A DNA stretch of 64,000 bases, from contig MSJH02000827.1 of assembly GCA_001931875.2 (NCBI GenBank), positions 248,001 to 312,000 of the forward strand, given 5' to 3'. The position numbers and the translations under genes were made by a program. This DNA is from Byssochlamys sp. IMV 00236. Its lineage: Eukaryota > Ascomycota > Eurotiomycetes > Eurotiales > Thermoascaceae. Below the pieces are notes generated by a model. The model was not told the DNA's origin. It saw nothing but the letters and a program-made list of their open reading frames with translations, and ran no database searches. Positions 50,222-61,833 of the stretch are shown in pieces (within the stretch, counting starts at the first letter, position 1; the number at the start of each line of letters is the position of its first letter).

Positions 50222-52844
50222 ATGCCGCCGGTGATGCCCCCGACCCCTCACAAGGATGACCTCGAGGAAACGTAAGTCTCACGCGGAGCAGAATCTGCTC
50301 GCATGCCGTATGGAGGAAAGAAGGAAGAAGGCAGTATGGATGCTGACTGGAGCGTTTTCTCGCCTCAGGTGGACATTCTTGGAGAGAGGGATCGACAGCG
50401 TCATGCTGAAACTGGAGGATGGCATCGATATGAAGACGGTATGTGGTCTTCCACTCAGGGTTTGGTTGGCATACTGACATGGCCTTCATAACAGTATATG
50501 GCTCTTTACACGTTCGTGAACCGCGCTTGTTGGAAATTTTTGAGATGGAAGAGCGCCAGGCTGACCGAGGATACAGTGCCGTCCACAACTTTTGCACATC
50601 ACAAAAGGCTGTAGGCAGCAGCCAAGGTCTGCAGGCACATAGAGGGGGTGTGTGAATTCGCTATCTCGATCGACCGTGTAATCTACTGACATCCCCCCAG
50701 CGCATCTGCTCGGTGAAGAATTGTATAACCTTCTAGGCCAGTATCTGACGCGCCATCTCGATACCGTGTTCAAGGCCTCTGAGACGCATGCGGAAGAGGC
50801 TCTGCTGGGCTTCTACATTCGGGAATGGGCCCGATATACGACGGCAGCCAAGTACATCAACCACATTTTCAAGTATCTCAACCGGCACTGGGTGAAACGG
50901 GAGATCGATGAGGGAAAGAAGAACATCTACGATGTCTACACGTTACACCTGGTCAAGTGGAAGGAGGACTTCTTCAAGAAGGTTCAGGAGAAGGTGATGG
51001 AGGCCGTCTTGAATCTGATCGAGAGGCAGCGTAATGGCGAAACGATTGAGCAATCTCAGATCAAGAACATTGTCGATTCCTTTGTATCGCTGGGTCTGGA
51101 CGAAAACGATAGTTCCAAGTCGACGCTGGAAGTCTACAGGTACTACTTCGAGAGACCCTTCATCGCGGCCACCCGGGTGTACTACGAGAACGAGTCGCGG
51201 CGTTTTGTGGCGGAGAACAGCGTGGTGGAATACATGAAGAAGGCAGAGGCTCGCCTGGAGGAAGAGAAGGCCCGTGTCGGACTATACTTGCACCCAGATA
51301 TCACCAAGCGCCTGACGGATACCTGCTTGGATGTCTTGGTGACGGCTCACTCGGGGTTGCTGCGGGATGAGTTCCAGGTTTTGCTGGACAATGAACGACA
51401 GGATGATCTCGCTCGGATGTACAGGCTGCTGTCGCGGATAAAGGATGGTCTGGACCCTCTGCGGACCAAGTTCGAAACGCATGTCCGCAAGGCCGGTTTG
51501 GCGGCCGTGGAGAAGGTTGCATCGGAGGGAGAGAACTTCGAGCCCAAGATGTATGTGGATGCGCTCCTGCAGGTGCACACCCGCTACTCAAACCTGGTTG
51601 CTGCGGCCTTCGCGGGCGAGTCCGAGTTCGTACGATCCCTGGATAATGCCTGCCGCGAGTTCGTCAACCGCAACAAGATCTGCAAGTCGAGCTCGACAAA
51701 GTCCCCCGAGCTGCTGGCTCGTTACACAGACTCACTTCTCAAGAAGGGTAGCAAGGCTGTTGAGGAGTCGGAACTGGAAGAAATGCTGGTCCAGATCATG
51801 ACTGTCTTCAAGTACATCGAGGACAAGGATGTCTTCCAGAAATTCTACTCGAAGATGCTGGCCAAGCGTCTGGTTCACGTGAGCTCTGTTTCAGACGATG
51901 CGGAGACGAGCATGATCAGCAAGCTGAAGGAAGCATGCGGTTTCGAATACACGAACAAGCTGCAGCGTATGTTCCAGGATATTCAAATCTCGAAGGATCT
52001 GAACGCCAGCTACAGGGACTGGCAGGATAAGGTCCTGGATGAAGAGGACCGGAAGAAGTCAATCGATCCCCATTTCCAGATTCTTGGTACTGGTTTCTGG
52101 CCTCTGAATCCCCCTTCTACCGACTTTATGGCACCACCCGAAATTGTCAAGACGGCAGAACGGTTCCAGAGCTTCTATTTCGATAAGCACAGCGGTCGTA
52201 AGCTGACCTGGCTGTGGCAGCTGTGCAAGGGTGAGATTAAGGCAAACTATATCAAGAACACCAAGGTGCCATACACCTTCCAGGTTTCCACCTTCCAGAT
52301 GGGTATCCTTCTTCTCTACAACGAGCACGACACCCTGGAGTTCTCGGAGATCCTGAAGGCGACTGCCCTGTCTAATGAGATCCTGGAACCTAATCTGAGC
52401 ATTCTGCTCAAGGCCAAGGTGCTCCTACCATCTCCTGAAGGCGCAAAGCCCGGGCCAGGCACCTCGTTCTCCCTGAACTACAACTTTAAGAACAAGAAGA
52501 TCAAGGTCAATCTGAACATTCAGATCAAGTCCGAGCAGAAGCATGAGTCAGACGATACCCACAAGACGATAGAGGAGGACCGCAAGTTGTTGCTTCAGGT
52601 ATGTAGCCACTTATATTACGACCGTTAATCCTTCCAAGTCGCTAACCAGTGGCAGTCCGCAATCGTGCGTATTATGAAGTCCCGAAAGAAGATGAAGCAT
52701 GTCCAACTGGTCCAGGAGGTCATCCAGCAGGTCAAGGCCCGTTTCCCACCAAAGGTGCCCGATATCAAGAAGAACATCGAGGCGCTCATGGAGAAAGACT
52801 ACATTGAGCGATTGGATGGGGATGAGCTGGCCTACATTGCCTGA
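50222..52844 (+). CDS. culA: Cullin (CUL1/Cdc53 type, SCF scaffold)
   Basis: join(50222..50271,50369..50438,50495..50511,50577..50647,50701..52598,52656..52844), 764 aa. Exon 3 is only 17 nt. All phases fit, and the joined N-terminus reads LEETWTFLERGIDSVMLKLED, then YTAVHNFC and LQAHRGGAHLLGEELYNLL. The cullin repeats are followed by the homology domain (FKYIEDKDVFQKFYSKMLAKRL, SMISKLKEACGFEYTNKLQRM). The C-terminal winged helix holds the predicted neddylation lysine in AIVRIMKSRKKMKHVQL (about K710) and ends DGDELAYIA. As CUL1 it bridges Skp1/F-box adaptors and Rbx1/E2 in SCF ubiquitin ligases. In Aspergillus the gene is called culA. CUL3 and CUL4 differ in the quoted blocks, so I favour CUL1. 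Confidence 0.94.
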
Positions 52845-54040
52845 TTCACTTTTACTCTTTTCTGCTGGTTTTTCTCTTAGCGTTGGTGATAGTCCCATAC
52901 GCCTGTTGTAGGCCGCGTCGGCAGGGCGGATGAAACGGATCTCCTTTTGTTTGTTCATGTTGCTTATTCCCTTGCTGGTTTTGCTCTGTTTCTTCTTTTC
53001 TTTTCCAAGCGCTGAAATGACATTCCCGGCGAATTAGCCCAGATGGCTTCCTTTTTTTCTCTCTCCAAGGTTTCTCTTTAACTCATTGGACAAGACATGC
53101 TAAAGCAAAGCAAGGCAAGGCAAGAACGGATCGGTTCGTGTCGGTTGTTGGGGTCGGTTTGCCTATCCAAACCGAAGCCCAATCAATCCATCATACATAT
53201 TTACTATAGTACTACTTATCACGTAACATTAGGTTGTGGGTTTTTAAAAAAGAAGAAAAAGAAATATGCCATCTCAGATTCATATTGTTGTTATGGGATC
53301 ACGAAGAGGAGGTTTTATATCTTACCCTTTTTCTTTTCTTCTCGTTCCCCAGTATCGAGCATAAAAGTATGCACAGTACCACGGCAACAAGGTAGTCTAA
53401 ACTATCCATTGATGATTGATTCCATTCAAACTATGATCTTGACCCTGGCCCTCCTTGCCTATAATATAATATTAACGTATATACTAGTCATCCACGCGCG
53501 CACCAATCCTGCAAAGCAGCCGTAACAGAATCCCATTGGAACATAATCCAGCTTATCTATCACACATAGTATCGTGTCGTATCGTATCGTAAAGAAATCC
53601 TACTGCCTAAGGAGAGGCCTATCGCGTTACAGTAACAGAAGCTAGCTTTCTTCGATCAGAATGTTGATGAGTGTATGGTATAGTATGGTATGATATATAA
53701 ACTGAACAAGGTAGATGAGGTAGGTTATATAATATGTATGGATAGTTCCTGCTGGGACTAAATAGAGTCAAGTGCAGGGGACAAAGTATCTAATGTATGG
53801 TATGTACAATGTACAAAAAAAGAAAGTCAGATCTAGATCAGCATCAACATCAACATTAACATTAACAAGAAGAATGAAAGGGGGGGAAGAAAATAGAAAA
53901 AAAAGGTTATGAATAAATTACTGTGAATTGTCAAGGGGGATATAATTATGAATAATATCTTGTATGAAAGCATACACACACGCCTCAGGAGGAGCGTAAA
54001 GAAAAAGTGAGAAAGAAGAGAAAATCGAAATAATGCATTA
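52845..54040. other. Convergent 3' region culA/AVL9
   Basis: 1.2 kb between stop codons, AT-rich, with short repetitive patches (GCAAGGCAAGG at about 53107-53120, TCGTATCGTATCGT near 53575-53590, CATCAACATCAACATTAAC at 53842-53866). No gene supported. Confidence 0.55.
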
Positions 54041-57000
54041 CTATGAACCTCGTGGAAAGGTTGTGTTTCCAAAATTGAGGCATTCTCCTTTCTGTTCATG
54101 ATGTGGTTTCTGTTGAGGTTGAGGATTCGTTCTGCGTGGGTTGTGTTGTGGTTGGAGCTCTGTTTCTGATGAGGCTGGAGCCGAAGTGGTAGATGGTGGT
54201 TCCGTGGGGGCCTTTGCGGACGATGGGGCTTCGTTAGGGATCGACTCCGAAGCCTTGTTCTCTGTGCTGGGGCTGGATGAGGTGAGTTTAGCTTCAGCTG
54301 CAGCGCGATCAGCTTCTTTTGCAGATGGCTCTTTTAACGACGATTCCTCCGATCCCGTGCTGTCTGGGAAAACAGGCATCGTCTGCGACAGAGGTGACTT
54401 TGGCAATGGAACGTCGTTGCTGCCAGGCTCAAGACTGCCATCATCCTTCATAGACTCAGAGTCCGAATCGTTGCTTTTCCGTCGGAGCATCTGGCTCCAT
54501 CTCTTTCTCCTGCTCCCGCTCCTCGACAGACTCATACTGCCGCTTCGTGACAAAGCTATCGAGTCCTCACTGGTGCGAGGCACGGCCTCCTGTCTTCCAC
54601 GCTCATCCTCGGGCTTCTCGACAACGCTGGCAAGGGTTGTGGTAGATGGGGACGCGATCGGAGGCGGAGATGTTGCAGATGCCCGCTTATCTTGCCATTC
54701 TTTGCGGCGCTCGCTGGCCCATGAACTCCAGGAACTGAAATACGCTCCTGCTTTCTGGCTCACCACACCGACAGATGCCTGGGCCTGCGTGAGGTCAACC
54801 GACGGCGGCCTCCGGGAGAACCATGATGACGGTCTGGTCTCAGAGGCTGCTGATGAAGGTACTCGGGGTGAGGTGGGTGTTGGCGGTACGGAAGTGTCTA
54901 TTGACAATCGATTTCCAGACTGGCCAGCCTTCTCCTCGTTCTTCTTCCGCTGAGCTTCCCGCATCGATTCGATGTCTGCCCAGAAGCTGTTGAACGCTGC
55001 AGAGACCTTCTTCGAGCCAGTAGCAAGGTGTTTGTTGAGTGCCTCCCGGCCTTCGCGGACCCGTTCATCCAGGTGCAATTCAGCGACCTGCTGGGACAGA
55101 CGTCGCTGGATATCATCAATCGTTAGACCGCCCGCGCAAGGATGACGGGGCTCGACGATGGAGAACAGCAGCGCATCCGATGTCAGTCGCTTGAAGAGAG
55201 CATAGTTCGGTGTTGTCTGCCATTGTGCCAGAAAGTCGGCATTAAACTCGAGCGCCGGGTCGCCCTCGATATTCAACGCCTGCAGCTGCATACGGTTTCT
55301 GCGTCCCGAATCGTTGCCTGAGCCGGGTGTATACGAATTCAACTCTTCATGGTATTTCATACTCGAAAGCAGAGCCAGCAGATATTCTTCGAACTGCAAA
55401 CGAATGAACTCTTCGGATCCCATGTAGCCGTGGGTCTTTGGTTGCTGTGGATGCGCCTCGTCCCAGGTCTCGTTGATGGTCTGCGTAAGGAAGTCGATCC
55501 ATCGTCTGTCAGCCGCAGAAAGCGACAAGGCGTTGCGTAGTGATGGGGACGAGATGTTGATTGTGTCTTCGTCGAGCTGTCCACACGGTTAGAACGAGTG
55601 ACAAGATCCCGCGGCGACTAATTGCTCACATTAATGATCACATCACTGTAGCGGTCCTTCTGCTGAAGAAGTAACGAATTGGTTGAGCCAACCACGTAAG
55701 ATTTCGTTCCATGGTCTGCCAACAGATCCAGCTGCTGCAGCGGCGTATAGGGTCCGAACATGCTCCCCTGGCAGAATTAGCAACGAACAATTGATCGTGG
55801 GCAGAGGATGACCTACTTTGCCGAAGATCTGCAGAGGAAGGCCCATATAAGCAAGCACTGAAAGCTGTCAGCAGAGAAGCTTCGATTGTAGTGCAGGGCA
55901 ACCGTACGTGAACTCCTCTCACTCGTCTTTAGGGAGGTTGGCTTCTCAACCGTCTGGGAGTATGTGTCGAAAGAGGGATCCGCGCAGTCTTGAAGATTAT
56001 GAATAAGTCCGGGTATCAAAGAGATTAGTGAAAATTGTATCATGCAAAGTCGCTCGCATCGCGAGCCGAAGAAGAGCATCTGGGGGTGCACAGATCAGTA
56101 CGGGTCATGCTGTTTCGTACAGACATTCAAACCTTTGGCTGTAATAATAGACATTTGAAGAGAACCAATGTTTGATGTCTGAACTCATGGATCATTTCTC
56201 GTAAGGAAAGGCCTTCTGGACGGGTCAGCTATCTTTTCGCGTCATTCTGATTCGGGGAGTAACCGGACTCACCCAGCTGCTGTTGGTCCTTCTGGGCTCC
56301 CTCGTTGTTCAGACTGATTATCAGACCCTCTCGGAATTTCTGAATCGCAAACCAGTCAGTCTCAATAAAGTGTGATCCCACTGTCGAGACCAACCTTCAA
56401 GATATCTGTATCGGTAAAATCGCTATCGACGAGAGCACATCAGCGCTGTCGTTCCCACCAAGCACACAGGAACAAAATCCCAATTCACCTACCGCTGCGC
56501 AAACCAGGCGGAAGTGACGATGGACAATTTCTCCCTTAGCTGTCCAAAGTACTGCGGGCTATCCGTCACGACCACGACCGCCTTCTGGACCGTAGAGCGC
56601 GTCACATCCGGGGGTCGATTAATCAGCGAATTCGAATCGAGCTGTCTCGTGCACGATATTCCAAAAAGCGACGTCGCGGGCTCTGCATCGGTCGCATTGC
56701 GTCGGAGGGTGAAGTACGAAAAGTCCTCCGTGGATCTGAAACGCAACATCGGAGAAGAAGTCAGCGATTGACCTTTGTCGATCGTCTCTCCTCGAGGAAG
56801 AGGTTGGGATCGAACGCAATGAAAAGGGGATCATACGCATGCGCTCCATCGGACAGTGCCATGAACGGCAGCAAGGACCAGTCGTTCTCAACCGCGGGAT
56901 TCGTCCCATCGTCGCCGAAACAGTGCTCGATCTCAGGACCTCTATATACGAGCAGCGCCCGGTTATCAGCCATTGTCCTGTTTCACGGAATAGATAACCT

Positions 57001-57155
57001 CATTGACCACAAAGTCTCCGTCTCCATGATGAGATACAGTCGACATCACATCTCCCTCTCTCTCCTGAAAATGCTGGTTCCGCCCGCACTCACCTGGCAT
57101 GGTGGAAATCTATAACCAAAACGATAGGATTCTGGTGGGCGCGGCCGGTTGCCAT
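54041..57155 (-). CDS. avl9: Late secretory pathway protein AVL9
   Basis: Ten exons: complement(join(54041..55576,55630..55767,55817..55857,55908..56079,56133..56215,56273..56339,56395..56422,56493..56735,56837..56941,57094..57155)), 824 aa, every intron in phase. ATG at 57155 starts MATGRAHQNP. The DENN-related AVL9 domain reads VIDFHHARGPEIEHCFGDDG, WSLLPFMALSDGAHASTEDFSYFTL, GLSLREMIHEFRHQTLVLFK, LLAYMGLPLQIFGKGSMFGPY, SYVVGSTNSLLLQQK and RRWIDFLTQTINETWDE. The C-terminal 300 residues are low-complexity (Ser, Pro, Glu). AVL9 works in post-Golgi transport to the plasma membrane. The small exons (28-105 nt) at the 5' end are easily missed by gene finders, but together they rebuild the family sequence. 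Confidence 0.94.
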
Positions 57156-57768
57156 GGTCGAGGCCCTTCACCCAAGAATGTATGTAGAACAATCAAAGAA
57201 AGACTGACATCCAGCTTTATTCCCTTGTCTTTGGAGGCGACCTGGAACCCTGTTTTTCTGCAAACCCAGTCCACCTTGACAATGACCTCCTTTTTTTTGG
57301 TCCTTTTCCCTTAGTTGTTGGACAAAGCATCAATGCGGGCTACACTCAGTCGTGACCGGCTGGCAGTTCGGAAAATGGGAGCTTACCATTGGTGGTATCT
57401 TCTAGGCGGTGAGGTGTCTTTAGGGAGGGATCCGATAGCGCTGATTGGCCAAAGAACAAGACCATTGGCTAGGTATCTATCTCATAATCGATCAAGAGTA
57501 GCTAGATTGTTGAAAGCGTCTATCTAGTCAAATTTCAATTTGGCAATAATAGCTAATAATAAAACAAACTTCTTCTCAGGCCAAAGTGGCGCAACGATGG
57601 GAAAGATAACCCAAAGTACGGCGTTATCATTTCAAATTATCAAGTAGTCCGGGCGCTCCCCTCGCCATTCCAACATACATCATGTTGATGGAAACTTTTG
57701 GCAAGTCATCGAGACGATGAAAAAAATTATGGTCTAATCACATAAATACGCAGGTGAAGGGAGGATAG
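57156..57768. other. Upstream region of AVL9
   Basis: 613 bp between the AVL9 start (-) and the 3' end of the next gene (-). No supported gene. Confidence 0.5.
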
Positions 57769-58816
57769 TCACGCCGGTACATAACCCATTTTAACGATGG
57801 CCTTCCTCGCCCAAGTCCGCAATATGTCAACGCGGAGATTCCATACATCTGTGCCGTTCCTCCCAGGTAATACATGCGCCGGCCCGAAGAGCTGGGCGCG
57901 AGTTACAGGTATTACCTGGGTAGCTGCATTTGCCGGCGTTGGGAAGATATCCTATCAATATCTTGTCGTTATTATCATCAATTCTTTACTCATTTGTGTG
58001 GTAGTTCTTAACTTACTCCATTTTGCTTAAGATACGGACTATTACCAGCATCTCGCTCCCATATTTCGAAGATCCCTTTGACACGTTGGAGGGGCGCTCC
58101 AGACATCTTAGTCCAACGGAGGACAATGACGAGTTGGACATCTGGCTGTCCACCCTCAAGCCACAGGCGCATGTCTGCGTGGAGACGTGGCAGTGATTCT
58201 GCCCATCCGGACTCTACCCATCCGGACTCTACCGCGATACTAGGTAGTGGTTCAAGCTCATGACGTATGAGCATATCAGGAGCCTTGAAGGAACCGGCAT
58301 ACTGTCCTCTGAAATGATCAATAACTAGGTATTCAATATCAGTTAGTATACGTATCGAATCAGCGGGGTATCAGCCTACTTACTTGTACCAACTCTGAAC
58401 TTCAACGCAAATAGTTCTGCATTATTCAAGAATCCAGAAACGAACATCGACTTTATTTCTTCATCGATCCAATGTTGGTGCACATCATGGACTTCTGTAG
58501 GCATGATTAAAATGTTGAGCACTTTGATTAACGAGTTATAACTGAATCTGATAAGTATTATCAGTTAAATTTAGATAATAATAATAAACGATACATCTTT
58601 CGGAGATTTCTGCTGGTATCATTACCGCGTATTGCGTCTCTCAATGTCAGGATCTTCCGAAAGTGATTCTACCAATAACGCTCCCTTTTCTACTGAGATA
58701 TTATCATATCTCAGCTCCATATATTCAGTTGCTGCTTGTATATCCCTTTTGATTTGAGAGAACCAAGTCTGGGCGGAGCCATTCGAGTCTGGAGAGGATG
58801 GTACGTTGACAGTCAT
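57769..58816 (-). CDS. Conserved fungal protein of unknown function
   Basis: complement(join(57769..57951,58017..58324,58384..58547,58626..58816)), 281 aa. I found this gene by joining short frames. The three introns (65, 59 and 78 nt, GTAAGT or GTAATG donors) are in phase and rebuild continuous sequence: RFSYNSLIKV, MPTEVHDVHQHWIDEEIK, RLHADMRLWLEGGQPDVQLVIVLRW, VKGIFEIWERDAGN, IFPTPA, and a terminal GRNGTDVWNLRVDILRTWARKA. I recall this architecture from large families of uncharacterised Eurotiales proteins, often in variable regions; no enzyme motif is obvious to me. An exact 15-bp tandem duplication inside exon 3 codes VESGWVESGW. The start could lie upstream, but only via non-ATG codons. 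Confidence 0.78.
58202..58231. repeat. 15-bp exact tandem duplication in coding sequence
   Basis: CCCATCCGGACTCTA occurs twice in a row. It keeps the frame and duplicates five residues in the protein of unknown function. Confidence 0.9.
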
Positions 58817-59812
58817 ATTGAGAGGATATCTATCTTTAATAAAAGGGAAGTTTTCGTAGCAATTAACTAACTGAGGAAGCAATGGAAGCAATTAAGTGAA
58901 GAAACAATTAACTGAAGGAAAGATCCGAGTATCGGTTGACTTCCGAGGACTTCTATGGCAGGCGGTGACTACTTATATGGCAGAAACCCCGTGAATGAGA
59001 CCCTCAGTGGCAGTGTCCATCTATCTACCTAGCTATCTAGGCGGTTTGGAAAATTCACAGCTGAAGAGAAAAGCAAGAAATGCCCAGGAGATAGATTTAC
59101 TGGGGGGGAGATGTATCTGTTGCGGCAGAGCCCCCTAGCCACGGATACTGCCATATTATTATTGACCACCTTCCCCATATGAGCTAGGTATCTACTGGTA
59201 AAACTCCATCCTGATCGCCGCCATCTTGGCATGGCTTGCATCATGTCAATCAGCGCGGTCCACCGCCAAGGAACGTCATCGGGTCTCATAGTCAAAAATA
59301 GGCCATTTCCCGACATGGTATTCGAGATCTGGAGATGCGTGCTCTATCTTGGTGCGCTGGCCCTGGCCATTGAGGAAATGGAATTATTAAAGTTACACAT
59401 TTCTCTCTTCTGCTCTAACATCGTCTACTGCATCAGTCTTGAAATTCGAAACGTGCCACGTAAACTGTAGATTCCGACGAAGCTTGATCCTATTCATCCC
59501 GCTTTTCCGCGACCAAAAAAAGAAACGAAGGAGATCCATATACCGTGTACGTGTATCGACGTTGAAGGATCTGAGAAGTAGATAACCCGCATCGCCGCCT
59601 GAGTCTGAACACGCCGTAAAAAATGAAGCGACCACCGAAGACCAACATGTGGAGGCGGGAAAGAACTCGTCAAAAGTCCCCGTGCCCACTGTAGATGTTA
59701 GACGCTACATGGACAAGAGAAGCAGGATCCCGTGTATACAACGGGAATCGTTATCCATCAACACCAACAACTGCCTTCAACCCACCGTATCTGCAGAAAT
59801 CCCATTCGCAAG
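58817..59812. other. 1-kb intergenic region between two minus-strand genes
   Basis: Carries the promoter of the unknown-function gene and the 3' UTR of the MAP kinase gene. Frames at 59231-59470 and 59393-59689 are not supported. Confidence 0.5.
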
Positions 59813-61417
59813 CTATACCACTGGGGCGGTGGGGTCCACAGGTTCGGGTGGAACTTGGCCTGCGTCGAGGCCGGTCTGGTCAATGTTGTGGTAGTCGAGG
59901 ATCTCCGAGTACCTGTCATAGCGGGTCAGCCTGAACGAAAAGTTAAATAATTTTGGTTTCCACTAAACATACATCATGATCTTCCATGTGTCAACTGGCA
60001 GATCAGCATCGTTGAAAGACCAGTCGAATTTCTCTTCGGCGACAGGCTCGTCGGTAGGATCGTGGTAGGGGGCTAGATATTCGTGTGCAAGAGCATCCGT
60101 CGCGCTCACTCGCTTCTTGGGGTCGAAGACCAGCATCCTCTCCAGGAGGTCGACGGCTAGGGAAACGTGAGTAAAACCGCTCGACTGATTGCCAAGGATA
60201 TGCATACCTGATGGGTCAGCGTTCTTGAACTTGTTGGCCAGCGGCTGTCGTTCCCGCTTGGGCAGGGACTGGACGAATCGCAGAGTCTACAGGAAAAGAA
60301 ATGGACGTTAGCTGCTTGAAAAGTCGAAGGCAAAGACGTCGACCAATACGCACATTCTCACTGCAGATCGTCTTGATCACATCGTCAGGTGGGGTACCGA
60401 GAAGCTCGGTGATGATGGAGAACTGGTTGACATGGTCCTTTCCGGGGAAGAGGGGCTTGCCATCGAGCATCTCTGCGAAGATGCAGCCCGCACTCCAGAT
60501 GTCGACTTCGACGTCGTACTTCTGCCACGTGAGCATGATCTCCGGGGCACGGTAGTATCGCGTGGAAACGTAGCCGGTCATCTGCGGATCTTGGATCCGC
60601 GCCAGACCAAAATCGCAGATCTTGAGATCACAGTTCTCGTTGATGAGGATGTTGCTGGGTTTGAGGTCACGGTGCACCACACCGGCGGAATGGACGTATT
60701 TCAAACCTCGCTGTCGCCGCGTCAGAAGACGTGCCAAAGACAGGTTTCGAAATACATGGATGATCGACATACCAGGATCTGGTACAGGAAGTACTGGATA
60801 AACTGTTTCTCGAGCGGTCTCGATGTGAGAAGTCTATGAAGATCGGTGCCCAGGAGCTCCGTAACGAAGTAACTATCATCCGTCAATCGGGGATTCAAAC
60901 ACACCCAGGGCAGGAACCGATCGGGGAAACTTACATGTCCTCGAGAGGGGAGATGAAGATATCGCTCAAGCTGATAACCTGTTCGTTGTCAGTGACAGGC
61001 CACCGTTTGCGCGGAGATTGCACGACTGACATTTTCATGTCGCAGATGTTTCAATAGTTTGAGTTCTCGATATGTCCGCTTCGAAAGAACCGGTGTGCTG
61101 AACGGCTTCATGATCTTCTTGACGGCCACGGGCTGCTGGGTCAATTGGTCTCTGGCTGAACTGTTCGCCGTGTCGTTGTCAGCCACATGTATCTCTGGCG
61201 ATTCCCCGGCTGTTCCCTCCTCAGGATGGAAGTTGAGCATACCAGACGAGACCGAAAGCTCCCATGCCCACCGGCTGCAGGTCCGTATACCTGAACACAC
61301 AGTCAGACTCCTCCAGTTCCTCATCCAGGTGAATTTCCTGCCGCGCGCTCATCCGCCATACCTGCTAGTGATCTCGAAGGTCGTCCCAAAGATCTGGGCC
61401 CGCACGAATTCCGCCAT
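59813..61417 (-). CDS. sakA: Hog1/SakA-type stress-activated MAP kinase
   Basis: Nine exons: complement(join(59813..59912,59973..60156,60208..60286,60354..60710,60773..60872,60935..60978,61031..61160,61243..61290,61362..61417)), 365 aa, all phases consistent. ATG at 61417 starts [19 protein letters not shown]. The Gly-loop is [14 protein letters not shown], the ATP lysine lies in QPVAVKKIM, and the catalytic loop is VHRDLKPSN (D141). [21 protein letters not shown] carries the dual-phosphorylation TGY (T171/Y173), followed by APEIMLTW. The C-terminal common-docking region is [15 protein letters not shown]. The p38-like kinase is activated by a Pbs2-type MAPKK under osmotic and oxidative stress and acts in cytosol and nucleus. 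Aspergilli have a close paralogue, mpkC. Length and N-terminus fit SakA better, but I could not align both. Confidence 0.93.
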
Positions 61418-61503
61418 GGTGAAGGATCGCGACCTGGGGCCACGCTGGAGATGAAGTCGAGGTGACACAAGACGATCGTCCGTGGAGATTCCCGTCTCCT
61501 ACT

Positions 61504-61525
61504 GCTTGCTTGCTTGCTTGCTTGC
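61504..61525. repeat. (GCTT)5 microsatellite
   Basis: Tetranucleotide run just upstream of the MAP kinase gene, followed by a CT-rich tract to about 61600. Confidence 0.9.
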
Positions 61526-61814
61526 CTTCCGACCTTTCTCTCTCTTCTTTCTCTCCTTCTCTCTTCTCTGTCTCTCTGTTTTCCCTTTTTTTTTCACAGC
61601 TGAGAGAGTTGAACAGGGAGTCGAGTTGGTTGTGGGGAAGAAGTGGCGGACGTTGGGAGAAGGAAAGCTGGTTGGCGGGTCAGGGTCGGAATGGGCGTCT
61701 TGTCGAGGGTAGAAGACGAGAGTGGCGTGTGTGTGGAGGTGCGGTCTGGTTCGTGCCTTTTTGCCCGCCAGGCCAGCAGGCAATGACGTACACGATGGGA
61801 TCTCCCGCGAGGGG

Positions 61815-61833
61815 TTATTATTATTATTATTAT
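61815..61833. repeat. (TTA)6 microsatellite
   Basis: Trinucleotide run in the upstream region of the MAP kinase gene. Confidence 0.9.

Noticed and set aside
57797..58030. Plus-strand 77-codon frame with a mitochondrial-looking N-terminus (MSTRRFHTS) and one TM
   Set aside because: It is fully antisense to the last two exons of the four-exon gene at 57769-58816, whose joined sequence is family-like. The plus frame has no supporting homologue known to me.
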